A model generated the notes under the pieces. That model worked only from the letters and a program-made list of their open reading frames with translations, searched no databases and was not told the origin of the DNA. The translations under genes and the position numbers were made by a program. DNA of 64,000 nucleotides from Rhizobium phaseoli (GTDB lineage: Bacteria; Pseudomonadota; Alphaproteobacteria; Rhizobiales; Rhizobiaceae), in NCBI RefSeq assembly GCF_003985125.1, contig NZ_ML133586.1, forward strand, positions 29,148 through 93,147. Reading direction: 5' to 3'. Shown in pieces: positions 18,944-27,952 of the stretch; position 1 is the stretch's first letter, and each line of letters opens with the position of its first letter.

Positions 18944-19531
18944 TCAGTATTGGACGGCGCGCTCACGTACCCACAGCCGAATGGCCAGGGATAGCGAGAT
19001 CACGGCCGCAAAAATGATCCCAAGAATATGAACCGGACCACTTCGCAAAAACAGGAAGGTGGTCGCGAATATTAGAAAAGTAAGCGTGCGTACAGCGATC
19101 TGGAAGCGCGCCGCGGGCGGGGTCCGGCTCGGCGCAAACCATAGAAGCAAAACATCCAAGCCCCACAGGATAACGAGCAGGAAATTTATGCTGGCAATGG
19201 GAATGCCCATCTGCACGAAGGTGTCCTTAAGCCCGTTGAATATTACGAATATGGCCCAATAAGCGTGAACAAGAAAAAGCAGATAAGCGAAGGTCCAGAA
19301 CAAGTGTACGACGTTGGCCATGCGTTGGGAGAGCGTGCGGTAGGGATAGAGCGCCAAGCTCGGGAGAAGCATGAGACTTGTCACCCAGATAGTGGCTTTC
19401 GTGCGACCGAGATCGACGTCGTCCAGCGTCGTCTCCGGCCAGAGGAGCGCAAGAACCAGCAGTACGCCAAACGTCACGAACGCCAGCGAGAACTGCGGCA
19501 GAGTTATACTGTTCGGAGGCATGGCCTTCAT
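18944..19531 (-). CDS. Six-helix membrane protein of the haem-dioxygenase operon
   Basis: A protein of 195 residues that is nearly all membrane. Hydrophobic segments include FSLAFVTFGVLLVLALLWP, TIWVTSLMLLPSLALYP, HLFWTFAYLLFLVHAYWAIF, INFLLVILWGLDVLLLWF, TLTFLIFATTFLFL and ILGIIFAAVISLSLAIRLWV. No charged catalytic motif is evident and I do not recognise the family. It lies 16 bases downstream of the cytochrome c gene in the same operon, so it may anchor or accept electrons from that cytochrome. Confidence 0.6.
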   Translation of the reverse strand: MKAMPPNSITLPQFSLAFVTFGVLLVLALLWPETTLDDVDLGRTKATIWVTSLMLLPSLALYPYRTLSQRMANVVHLFWTFAYLLFLVHAYWAIFVIFNGLKDTFVQMGIPIASINFLLVILWGLDVLLLWFAPSRTPPAARFQIAVRTLTFLIFATTFLFLRSGPVHILGIIFAAVISLSLAIRLWVRERAVQY

Positions 19532-19547
19532 GGGCTCGTTCCTGACG

Positions 19548-21206
19548 TTAGAGCATTTTCAAATAGTCAAGCAGCGCGGCAAGATCGTCCGGATTTCGTT
19601 TCGGGTCGTCATAGGCCCATGGATAGTCATGTCCCCTGTTCGAGTTGCCGATCTGAGTCGTATCGAACGTGAAGTAATTTCGATCGTCAGCGCTTTCCGG
19701 AGAGCGAAAGCCGACGTCGGCCGGATCGTAGGTGTTATCGCCCCGATAAAAGACATCTCTACGCTTCCTGAGATTAATCAGTTCAGCCAACGTCATGACA
19801 CTGCCGTTATGGAGGTAGGGGGCACGCAGGAACATCCCGTCCAGCGGCGCGTTTACGTAGCCCCTAATGGATGTCTCCTCCTCTTGTCCACGCTGGGGCC
19901 AAATATCCTCTCGCTTAAAATGGAACGGGTGCTTGTCGGGGAAGAGCGCAAACATTTTTTCGGCGAGAGGTCCATAATGACGAAACCGCACGCGTTCCGG
20001 ATCGGTGTTGAGCTCACCGGCCGGCACGACTTGGCCGGTCTTCTCGCCGTTGACCCAAGCCCCGGTCGAATCCCGATCGCCGTGGCAGGCGGCGCAATAT
20101 TGCCCGTAGACTTTGCGCCCCTGCAGGATACGTGCAGGATCGATCGAGGCCGCATCTTCCGGGAACATGTCGGAATAGCGCAACGGACGCAACGTCTTCG
20201 TGAAATCGCTCGCTTTGCGGATATTGTCGGCAATTTCCGGCTTAGCCATATTAGTGACCGTGGCCCCGGCTGCGAGCGCCGCCAGCGAACTGCGGGCATA
20301 TATGTCGCCGATCGACCCATCGAACTGGGCGCGCGCGCGATGATCCTCCGAAAAAACCGTGGCAATCTTCGTGTAGACGGGCATATCGTTGCCAGGCCGG
20401 TCGAGCACAGTGCGAACGAGAGTGCGAAACGGTTGGGTACGTGTTGGACCCGTCGGTGTTACGTCTGCATCGCGGGATCGGTAATTTCCGATCGGTTCGT
20501 CGAAGCGCGGCAATCCTGCCTCGATCCGAGCGCGAACCTGGCGAAGCCATAGCCCAATCAACAGGCGTTGTATCGAGCCCAGCGTTTCACCCGTCTTGGC
20601 TCTATACGAATCGCAAATGCTGTCGACGGTCAGACGATAGGGCCGTTCCATGTCCGTTTCGCCATCTCTTTGCGGCTTCACCCTGGTCAAGACCGCCGCC
20701 TGAAATGCATCGATCCAGGCGAAGAGATTGATCGATACGCTGCCTGGTCCGTAGACGACGACGCCCTTGCTCTCCTCACTTTTGCGAATTCGCGTGGTGT
20801 GGCAAAGAGCACAACTGAAGCCGACGAACGGGACAGGCGACGGCGCCGCGGAACCGGGGCGGTAGTTGCTGGTCGCAAAGCCGAGTGGCAAACCGTTATT
20901 GGCCTCCGGGTTGTCATACGGCAAGAACCCGAATTGCTTCACCCAATCGCCGGCATCCGCACCGGCCGGCTGAAAATGCTCGGGAAACAGGTCGGGCAGT
21001 ACCAAAGCGACCGGTAGCGGCATGAGTTCCGTGCCGATGGTGCCATTTTCGAACGCATCCTTTGGATCCCGGATAGTTGGATGCACCCAGTCGCCTTCGA
21101 GCCTGATGAATATCCCCGTTGCAACAAGAGTGATGAGTACAAGCAGGTTGACGCTCACCAAGAGGAAGCGAAAGAGCCGGTATAATCTGTCGCGGGAAAT
21201 TGGCAT
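19548..21206 (-). CDS. Membrane-anchored di-haem cytochrome c (peroxidase/RoxA-like)
   Basis: A 552-residue protein with one N-terminal membrane anchor (FRFLLVSVNLLVLITLVATG, residues 13-32) and two c-type haem sites: CALCH (132-136) and CAACH (371-375). The spacing, the large size and the segment LRAPYLHNGSVMTLAEL fit the di-haem cytochrome c peroxidase/MauG superfamily, where such a C-terminal PYLHNGS motif is common. The closest type I can suggest is the long RoxA-like branch, whose rubber oxygenases cleave unsaturated lipids. The start at 21206 follows a GAGGGG site; the ORF extends to 21251 without one. It begins 10 bases after the fusion gene stop. The catalytic domain should lie in the periplasm. 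Confidence 0.75.
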   Translation of the reverse strand: MPISRDRLYRLFRFLLVSVNLLVLITLVATGIFIRLEGDWVHPTIRDPKDAFENGTIGTELMPLPVALVLPDLFPEHFQPAGADAGDWVKQFGFLPYDNPEANNGLPLGFATSNYRPGSAAPSPVPFVGFSCALCHTTRIRKSEESKGVVVYGPGSVSINLFAWIDAFQAAVLTRVKPQRDGETDMERPYRLTVDSICDSYRAKTGETLGSIQRLLIGLWLRQVRARIEAGLPRFDEPIGNYRSRDADVTPTGPTRTQPFRTLVRTVLDRPGNDMPVYTKIATVFSEDHRARAQFDGSIGDIYARSSLAALAAGATVTNMAKPEIADNIRKASDFTKTLRPLRYSDMFPEDAASIDPARILQGRKVYGQYCAACHGDRDSTGAWVNGEKTGQVVPAGELNTDPERVRFRHYGPLAEKMFALFPDKHPFHFKREDIWPQRGQEEETSIRGYVNAPLDGMFLRAPYLHNGSVMTLAELINLRKRRDVFYRGDNTYDPADVGFRSPESADDRNYFTFDTTQIGNSNRGHDYPWAYDDPKRNPDDLAALLDYLKML

Positions 21207-21216
21207 GGTGTGCCCC

Positions 21217-24045
21217 TCAAGACAGGATAGGCCGGAAAGGGGCGAATGCACTGGCAGTGCGCGGCAATACCGGGGCGAGTTGCGGACAGTGACGCAGGAT
21301 GATGCTGGTCATACCGTTGTTCTCGATCCAATCGAGCCCCAGGGGCGAGTAGATTTCCGGCCGAAAGTCGACGGTGAGAAAACGGTCGCTCTGCAACCGT
21401 CGGGAGGCCATCAGAATAAACACGCGAAAAGCCGTATCGCTGAAGCCGAAACCGTCCGGCGGAGGCTCAGAATGCAGGCCGACCATGGTGTCCACCATGT
21501 CGATATTGCCATAGAGAACCTGCATTGCCCGCACCGTTTCTGGATCCGACGACAATTCCTCCCAGTTGCTTAAACGCGGCTTGTGCAACGCCTCGCGAAA
21601 GTCATTGAAGCGAGGAATTCCGCGGTGCCTATCCCTGACGATGTCGACGACGGAAAGATCGATAATCTCCTCCACGTCGCCTGACATCCGTTTAAACTGG
21701 CGTAACGCATTGGGGTAATTATGCAACGTGATTGCACCGGGATGTGCGATTCCGAGTGAATAGATGACATTGTGGAGCCGAAGGTGCCGCATTTTGGCAT
21801 CGGTTCCCGCACCTTGAATGTCGGCGAAGCCCAATGTTTCTGTTCGCGCACCGGTCTCATAGTTGAAAAACTGATAATCGTCGGGAATGAGCGGATGGAG
21901 ACGGTAGACCGAAACGAATTCCTCCGTCAGCGAGTACGGGATGCCGTGATGGTCGGGCACAGTCTGCGGAATGCCTTTGAGTTCGTGCGTGTCGAGCATC
22001 CAGATGCCGAGCTGCGTGAGCCAGTCCTTAGGCGCGCCGTACCAGTTCGCCGGCAGGCCGACTTTGATCGCCCGCGTCGCCAGAATAGCTGGCGTCCACT
22101 CAATGGTGTGAATCTTTGCGATCAGAGCCGATACAATCAATCGAGCGGTGTTGTAGATCCGGTCCGGCTCCCAGTCCGGATATTCGCGCATCAATGCTTC
22201 GGCGAGCACGTTGTGTTCACGAGCAAACAGCGTGTGCATCATACTGAGGCCCAGCCACCAGCTTTCGTTGAAGCCAGTGACGTTCATGCCGTTCAATTCG
22301 GTCGGCAGATAGAGATCCTCGGTGAGCTTAAGACGACCTCCGTCTCGCAGATCCAGCGCTTTTTCCGCTGTATTGCCGTAAACCTCTGAACCGTCCCACC
22401 ACGGTGTCGTCATATTTTTGAAAATGGGGTAGCCGCCGGCAGCCATGCGGAAAACCTCATTGCCAGCAATGCGCATAAAAGCCTCCGGCTGACCGCCTGT
22501 GGTGCTCTTCCAGAGCTCTCCGTTCGGCATTCGCAATGCAATGTCGGTCTCCGCATTCCCGAGACTATGGCGCTTGTGGTTGACCCAGTCATGCACCTGG
22601 AACTGAATCCAGGCCGCGGCAAGCACATTTAGCGAGCGTGCCGGAATGAAAGCCTTTCGCGTCATCAGTTGGCGACTGACTTCGATTGGGTTCGGCTGCC
22701 CGAATAGCTCTGGCTTGTAGACCGCTCGCATCGTACGGCCGAACGTCGCTCCCTCCGCACCCATCCGCGGGTTTGAGAGATCGTTGTAGGTACCGTCGAA
22801 TGTCCGCTGAGTGCGGACCGCCTCGGGAATTACTGGCGGCTGCGGGGTCGCCTGCGGTGGTGCATCCGGCAATTCGGTGTCAAACAAGTTCTTTGTGCGT
22901 AGCTCTTCCCGGAGAATGGAGATGTTAAGCAGGCTCATGCGCCAACCGAACCTATACCAGGGCACGTGTGCATTAATCGCCTTAAACAGGGCCGCGACAG
23001 CCCGGGCAATCACGATGTTGCGTAGCGGCTTCCGTTCCCGGAACCGTTGGTTCAAGCGATGCGCGGAGCTGGCCGTATAGGCTGCCTTGCGGACACGGTT
23101 GAGATTGCCCAGCGGGCGAAATGTCTCGGTCGTATTCCAAGGATTGAAGCCAAGCTGGTCGACAAGCCGCTCCATCGCCCTGCCAGGCGCCGCATCGATG
23201 TCCTGCGACGGAATGGTCAGCGTTGCGACCCCGATCGGCCTCGATGCGTCTTCCGTCCACTCGACCGCACCATCCTCGATTGGAGTAAGTTTCTCATCGA
23301 CATAGCGCTGCAGCAGGAAATCGAACTCGACAGGGCCTTCGCGAAGCCGCTCGGCAATCTCACGATGTAGAAAGTCAGGGTCAGTTGCCGAGGCGGGCTT
23401 TGCCGCGGTCGTCTTGGCGCTTGGACGCAGCAGGAACCGAACTGGACCTGCTTCATTGCCCCAGAGAAGAGCGCCTCGGCTCCAATAGCCCTCTGTGGCT
23501 AGGCTGTCGACGACGCGCGCTCCCCTCAGGACGTTTCTGAGCATCCTGAGGGTTTCGGAAAAGCCGACTGCGAGGACGAGGCGCGGCAAAAGCAGCAGCT
23601 TCGAGCCGGACATCGCCTTGGCGAACGCCACGAATTGATAAGCGTTGCGGGCATGAGAAACCGGAAAATTCGTTGCGAGGAAATCGTGATATTCGTTCTC
23701 GGATACTTTAACGCGTAGCGCTATCCCACGCATATCCTTCTTGAAGTCGGCCTGACGGACACCGTTGGCGTTGGAAAGCCGCACGGTCACGTCGTATTGC
23801 TTGCCACGCTCAAAAAAACCGACTTCGAGATCTTCTGGAATATTAGGCAGAATCTGAAGTTTCGCATTGTCGACACCAAGTATACATTTCGCGTGAAACG
23901 CGCGACTTATGTCGCTTGCTCGGGCGTTCGCCCTATTGGCAAGTTGCACATCCATGATATCGCGTGCCAGCTCTGCAAAAAGCAATGCTTCCGCCTCAGG
24001 GTTTCCTCCCTCGTAATTTTCACGCCAGATATGGCCCGAAGACAT
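21217..24045 (-). CDS. Catalase-like / cyclooxygenase-like haem fusion protein
   Basis: A 942-residue protein with two haem domains. Residues 1-340 match the y4iL-like catalase-related family: distal histidine region RAFHAK (H51), VTVRLSNANG, and RPLGNLNRVRKAAYTAS carrying the probable tyrosine haem ligand Y323. Residues about 410-942 match the animal peroxidase/cyclooxygenase superfamily (PIOX, alpha-dioxygenase and COX): distal H485 in FQVHDWVNH, helix FAREHNVLAEAL, and VYRLHPLIPD. In COX the last motif carries the radical tyrosine and proximal histidine (here Y714 and H717). Known relatives oxygenate fatty acids to hydroperoxides, and catalase-related partners then rearrange or cleave them. 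Start at 24045 (MSSGHIW) has AGGGGG 6 bases upstream. Confidence 0.85.
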   Translation of the reverse strand: MSSGHIWRENYEGGNPEAEALLFAELARDIMDVQLANRANARASDISRAFHAKCILGVDNAKLQILPNIPEDLEVGFFERGKQYDVTVRLSNANGVRQADFKKDMRGIALRVKVSENEYHDFLATNFPVSHARNAYQFVAFAKAMSGSKLLLLPRLVLAVGFSETLRMLRNVLRGARVVDSLATEGYWSRGALLWGNEAGPVRFLLRPSAKTTAAKPASATDPDFLHREIAERLREGPVEFDFLLQRYVDEKLTPIEDGAVEWTEDASRPIGVATLTIPSQDIDAAPGRAMERLVDQLGFNPWNTTETFRPLGNLNRVRKAAYTASSAHRLNQRFRERKPLRNIVIARAVAALFKAINAHVPWYRFGWRMSLLNISILREELRTKNLFDTELPDAPPQATPQPPVIPEAVRTQRTFDGTYNDLSNPRMGAEGATFGRTMRAVYKPELFGQPNPIEVSRQLMTRKAFIPARSLNVLAAAWIQFQVHDWVNHKRHSLGNAETDIALRMPNGELWKSTTGGQPEAFMRIAGNEVFRMAAGGYPIFKNMTTPWWDGSEVYGNTAEKALDLRDGGRLKLTEDLYLPTELNGMNVTGFNESWWLGLSMMHTLFAREHNVLAEALMREYPDWEPDRIYNTARLIVSALIAKIHTIEWTPAILATRAIKVGLPANWYGAPKDWLTQLGIWMLDTHELKGIPQTVPDHHGIPYSLTEEFVSVYRLHPLIPDDYQFFNYETGARTETLGFADIQGAGTDAKMRHLRLHNVIYSLGIAHPGAITLHNYPNALRQFKRMSGDVEEIIDLSVVDIVRDRHRGIPRFNDFREALHKPRLSNWEELSSDPETVRAMQVLYGNIDMVDTMVGLHSEPPPDGFGFSDTAFRVFILMASRRLQSDRFLTVDFRPEIYSPLGLDWIENNGMTSIILRHCPQLAPVLPRTASAFAPFRPILS

Positions 24046-24063
24046 GCACATCCCCCTGCACAA

Positions 24064-24993
24064 AAAGCATTGCTAAGAAAAACAAGAATGCGCGACTGGC
24101 CATTTTCAAACGCAGGCGTAGCTCCCCACACAATACGCAGGGCTGCGCAAGCTTATCGCCAGTCAGGATACTCGAATAAATTGCGAATTTGATGATAGCA
24201 CCAATAATGGGAAAATAAAGTGCCATTAGCAAAGACCTTTTTCTCCCCATGACGGCATCGCAAGGGGCACTGGTTGGCCTAATGACTTCAACCAAAGGCG
24301 ATCAGAGCGTCGGCGGCTTGAATACAGCCAATCGGAAATGCCAAGCGATCATCTTGCGCAGGGTTAGAGGCGGTTGCGGCAACTTCCCGACATAGTCAGC
24401 CGAGGTTTTGCGGCACAGCTCTGCCGCCTTTGCGCTCCAATCCGGAAATCTCTCTGCTTTTTCATTTGTCCGTCGGGAAGGTGCACCGATTTCGTGATAG
24501 CTGAATGACCGCAATTGACCCGTAGTTGCCGCATCCATCATGGATGCGACCGTTGCCTTCGAATATCCGATTCGGTCAGGGGCGAGTGGCACGCCGCTTA
24601 CGATGAAACCTGTGAAGCAGAGACTTCGCTGCTCGTAGCGGGAGGCAACGCGCCGGAAGTGTTGCGGCCATTGGAGCACCTCTCGATGCAATAGCCGAAA
24701 CAGTTCAGAGGCCGTCAGTTGCCGGAGCCATTCCCCCGGGGCGGGGCGGTCTTAGAGCTGACCGATGCCCGCATCAGTGCGAGAAAAAATGAAGAACGAA
24801 ACGCCAAGCCTCGTTGCCAATCCCGTCCCGCGCTTCTTGCTGCTCGCCAATCGTCGCGATCGGCATTATGGTGCTAGCGCAGTTGCAACACTCTTCCACA
24901 AGCTTGGCGCAATTCCATGTTTCTATCCTTGTCGAGGTTGCCTTGCAAAGGAAAACCGCTTTTATGGACGCCTAAATAAAAAGGACGCCTGCA
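24064..24993. other. Upstream region of the dioxygenase operon; weak coding traces
   Basis: About 900 bases without a convincing gene. A minus-strand frame from 24250 or 24226 to 24020 gives a short protein with two hydrophobic stretches (ALYFPIIGAIIKFAIYSSI and FLFFLAMLFV) and overlaps the dioxygenase start by 26 bases. It could be a small membrane protein or chance. A minus-strand frame 24302-24691 opens MHREVLQWPQHFRRVASRYE, whose RRVASRYE-like piece recalls IS5-type transposase ends; the rest is unknown. Confidence 0.3.
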
Positions 24994-25176
24994 ATGAACG
25001 AACCGCTCAGAAACCTCCTCGAAGCCGCCAGAAAAGTGCAGTTGTCGAAGAGTGACATTGAAGTCCAGCGTCGCAGCTTTGCATACGGCAACACTCATTT
25101 CGAAAATGAGATGATAACCCGCGAGTTGGTCGATCGCGTCGCCGACGAGATGGCAGATCAAAAGAAACATGACTGA
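24994..25176 (+). CDS. Putative antitoxin of a Fic pair
   Basis: A 60-residue acidic/basic helical protein (MNEPLRNLLEAARKVQLSKS ... MADQKKHD) that overlaps the following Fic gene by 8 bases. The central QRRSFAYGNTHFENEMITRE stretch resembles short antitoxins found directly ahead of Fic or doc-like toxins. A classical inhibitory S/T-xxx-E-G/N helix motif is not obvious. AAGGA lies upstream of the ATG. Function is inferred from position and size. Confidence 0.6.
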   Translation: MNEPLRNLLEAARKVQLSKSDIEVQRRSFAYGNTHFENEMITRELVDRVADEMADQKKHD

Positions 25177-25837
25177 CGCTACGCGCCGCCACAGCGTGGC
25201 AACCGAAGCTTATTTGATCATGGATGAGAAGGCGCGCGCCGAAGCCGAAGCCCGCAACGGCCTTCTCCAGTTCGACCTAGCGCGCGACATGATTGTCGAT
25301 GCAATCGACAAAGGGGAAAAATGGAAGCTTCGTCCCTCGATGCTACTGTCGCTTCACCGTGAGGCATTGCAAGGCATTAGCATCTATGCCGGCAACTTCC
25401 GGCCCGCTGAAGTTTCAATTGAGGGCAGTAAGCACAAGCCTGTCGGGGCATTTCAGGTCCCTGGACTCATTGAGGATTTGTGCGATTATGTCAACGACAA
25501 CTGGACCGAAAAGACAGCCGTGCATCTTGCGTCGTTCGTGATGTGGCGGCTCAACTGGATCCACCCCTTCAGTGATGGGAATGGGCGGACATCGCGCATG
25601 GTGTCCTATTTGGTTCTTTGCGTAAAGCTTCAATTGCCCCTACCCGGGGTCAAGACCATCCCGGACCAGATTGTCGATAACCGGCGCCCGTACTTCGACG
25701 CTTTGGAAGCGGCCGATGCGGCTTCAGAAGACGGTGCCTTCGATCTGACAAAGATGGAAGAACTCATTGAGGGCATGCTCGCTACCCAGTTGGCAAGCGT
25801 CCTGGAGACCGCGACGGGAAAGCATTTTCTTTCCTGA
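25169..25837 (+). CDS. Fic family protein (probable AMP transferase)
   Basis: A 222-residue Fic-domain protein. The active-site loop is HPFSDGNGRTSR, with the catalytic histidine and all nucleotide-binding residues present, so it should be able to transfer AMP (or another nucleotide monophosphate) to a hydroxyl on a target protein. The beta-hairpin flap region is YAGNFRPAEVSIEGSKHKPV. An N-terminal helix carries EKARAEAEARNGLLQFD. Coupled to the short upstream gene, it forms a likely toxin-antitoxin module that could stabilise the plasmid or act in abortive defence. Targets are unknown. Confidence 0.85.
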   Translation: MTDATRRHSVATEAYLIMDEKARAEAEARNGLLQFDLARDMIVDAIDKGEKWKLRPSMLLSLHREALQGISIYAGNFRPAEVSIEGSKHKPVGAFQVPGLIEDLCDYVNDNWTEKTAVHLASFVMWRLNWIHPFSDGNGRTSRMVSYLVLCVKLQLPLPGVKTIPDQIVDNRRPYFDALEAADAASEDGAFDLTKMEELIEGMLATQLASVLETATGKHFLS

Positions 25838-26299
25838 TCGAGGAGGCGTGGCCGGGACGACAGACCAAGTCTTCCGAAAGGCGGCCTGACCGTGGTTGTT
25901 GTAGTGCGGCGGCGCGCAGCAGCCGCGGCCAGTGCGGGGGATCGCCCAGCTACACTTGGGACGCCGCGCACCCACGTTCTCTGTTCTTCCAGAGGCCGAC
26001 CGGCTTGCGTCCTGCCAGCCGAAAGTGAAATGGGCGCGGTCGTGCTGCCTGCGGCGCCTCGGCACCCCACGTCCTCACTATTTGCCCGTCGAGGTCCGGA
26101 TTTCGCCATGGAGGGAGTCGATGATTGAGCATTCGTACGCATCACCGTTCACCATAGTCCGTTTTAGACGCTTGACGAGGAGTCACCGCGGATTCATAGT
26201 TTCGCTGGTCCGTCCCGGTTCGATTTCTGTACCAAACCGTTTCGATGATATCACAGGCGGAACAGTTCGCGACCAATGCAAAGCCGAGGAAATCAATTC
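25838..26299. other. Intergenic stretch before the protease/NTPase island
   Basis: No plausible coding frame. The sequence directly before 26300 holds GAGGA as ribosome site of the first island gene. This is the likely promoter region of that gene set, but no clear -35/-10 pair was picked out. Confidence 0.35.
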
Positions 26300-26716
26300 A
26301 TGGACTTCCCATCGCTCGCCCTTGACGCCGCCATCGAGCTCGACAAGTTGGAAAAGCGGCAGCCGGCTGATCTGGCGACTATCCAGCGCTTCGGTCACTA
26401 TCTTGAGGCGCCGCCGAGTGGCGGACGGCCTGTCAGTCTTTTCGCCCTGAGTGAAAACCCGGTCAACGTCGAGATCCTCAACTCAGCGATCTTTCACACC
26501 GAAGGCGCCTCACTCAGCAACTTCAACGATCTTGAACAGTGGGTCAGGGATCTCGTCGCGCAGGCAAAAGCCATCGCCGCCGGTGAAAGCACCGGCAGCG
26601 AGGAGATTGGCTCCCTCAAGCGCTTCTGCCTGTCATTGCATCAGGTTCTTCTCGAGGAACTGACACCCGCGCCCGACGACGAGTGGATGCCGGCATATGA
26701 CGAACGGGTCGCTTGA
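26300..26716 (+). CDS. Hypothetical protein, first gene of the protease/NTPase island
   Basis: A 138-residue soluble protein starting MDFPSLALDAAIELDKLEKR, with GAGGA 11 bases upstream of the ATG. The C-terminal half is helical and acidic (NFNDLEQWVRDLVAQAKAIA and SLKRFCLSLHQVLLEELTPA). I recognise no family, catalytic motif, signal peptide or membrane segment. It overlaps the metallopeptidase gene by 20 bases, so the two are very likely made together, and it may be a partner, inhibitor or adaptor of that enzyme. Confidence 0.6.
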   Translation: MDFPSLALDAAIELDKLEKRQPADLATIQRFGHYLEAPPSGGRPVSLFALSENPVNVEILNSAIFHTEGASLSNFNDLEQWVRDLVAQAKAIAAGESTGSEEIGSLKRFCLSLHQVLLEELTPAPDDEWMPAYDERVA

Positions 26717-27947
26717 CATCGATTTCGTGCGGCAGAAGCTGCTGTCGGTCATTGACCAGATCAAGCATCTGCAGACATCGGAGTTTCCCTATCAGGAATC
26801 GAGAGAAGCTCTTAAATTGCTGGCCGATCTTTACGGTCGGGAACTGAACCGGCTTTCCGGGATCGGGCCAACGACTGACCATACAATACGCCAGCAGGTA
26901 ACCGCGCAGGTCAATGCCTACATAGCGCGCTATTATACCGTTCTCGGCTTTATCCTGCGCTCGACTAACGTGCGCAATGCGTTCGAGATCTACGATCCGC
27001 TTCTGCGCATGAGCCAGACTATCTACGGGCCGGAAGCCAAGTTGATCGTCAGCTCGGAATGGAGCTTTTCGCCGTTTACTTATCCCGCGATTACTGACGA
27101 ATTCCCCAATCTCATGTTCATAGGGCTGCCAGCGACCGAATCCGGCAACCCGTTGATCGTTCCTCTTGCCGGTCATGAACTCGGCCATTCCATCTGGCGC
27201 AAGAAGCCGCACCGCAGCCCCCACCTTTCTGCCCTTGACGCAACATTGCAGAGCCGCCTGGTTGGCGAATATCAAAACAGCTGGAGTGAATTCCAGCAGT
27301 TGTTCGACGTCCAAACCAAGCCGGCCGACCTGTTGAGCGACCTTTTCCTGCGCAGCATCTGGGCGCGCTCCTACCGGCTGGCCACGCGCCAGATTGAAGA
27401 GCTTTTCTGCGATATCATCGGGCTGCGACTGTTCGGTGAAAGCTACCTTTATTCGTTCATCTACCTGATCGCGCCGCACACAGGCGAGCGCGCCGCCTAC
27501 TATCCGTCCTTGGGCTCGCGGGTCACGGCACTCGAAAGCGCAGCGAGAGCGTTCGGGATCACCGAGCCGCCGGCCTTCTCGGGCTATTTCATCGATTTGC
27601 CGAAGCGGCTACAGGCCAACGAGGCGTTTTGCCTGCGTATGGCAGATCAGGCGTCCACCGCGATGATCGAGGATCTGATCGCCGCCGTAAGTGGTCACGT
27701 CGCCCGCACCGGCCTGGCTTTGCCTTCCGACGCCGAGCGCGATCGAATTGTGAAACAATTCTGCGCCCTGTCACCGGCAGCATCGACGACTTCGATCGGC
27801 GATACGATCAACGCAGGTTGGGCGATCCGGCTCAACTGGGCGCATTGGAAGAATTTCAACTTCCGCGAGGACACTAGACTGGAAATCCTCAACGATCTGG
27901 TGTTCAAAACCATGGAAGTCATGGAATTTGAGTCCCGCACGAGGTAA
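26697..27947 (+). CDS. HExxH metallopeptidase-like protein
   Basis: A 416-residue cytoplasmic protein. The zinc motif HELGH is at residues 160-164 in LIVPLAGHELGHSIW, and the downstream EELFCDIIGLRLFG (E234/E235 and D239) supplies the third ligand as in gluzincin-type peptidases. There is no signal peptide, so it should act inside the cell. The regions before and after are helical with no known domain. The gene overlaps the preceding one by 20 bases and is followed after 5 bases by the dCTP-deaminase-like gene. Substrate unknown. An intracellular zinc protease next to NTPase and serine protease genes suggests a cleavage-activated response. Confidence 0.65.
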   Translation: MTNGSLDIDFVRQKLLSVIDQIKHLQTSEFPYQESREALKLLADLYGRELNRLSGIGPTTDHTIRQQVTAQVNAYIARYYTVLGFILRSTNVRNAFEIYDPLLRMSQTIYGPEAKLIVSSEWSFSPFTYPAITDEFPNLMFIGLPATESGNPLIVPLAGHELGHSIWRKKPHRSPHLSALDATLQSRLVGEYQNSWSEFQQLFDVQTKPADLLSDLFLRSIWARSYRLATRQIEELFCDIIGLRLFGESYLYSFIYLIAPHTGERAAYYPSLGSRVTALESAARAFGITEPPAFSGYFIDLPKRLQANEAFCLRMADQASTAMIEDLIAAVSGHVARTGLALPSDAERDRIVKQFCALSPAASTTSIGDTINAGWAIRLNWAHWKNFNFREDTRLEILNDLVFKTMEVMEFESRTR

Positions 27948-27952
27948 TCTCT

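Noticed and set aside
24580..24600. TGGCACGCCGCTTAC as a nif-type sigma-54 promoter
   Set aside because: The -12 box reads TTAC rather than TTGC and no suitable gene follows in either direction.
24302..24691. Possible IS5-type transposase tail
   Set aside because: Only a few residues (RRVASRYE) resemble IS5 ends and the rest does not, so it is not called as a mobile element.
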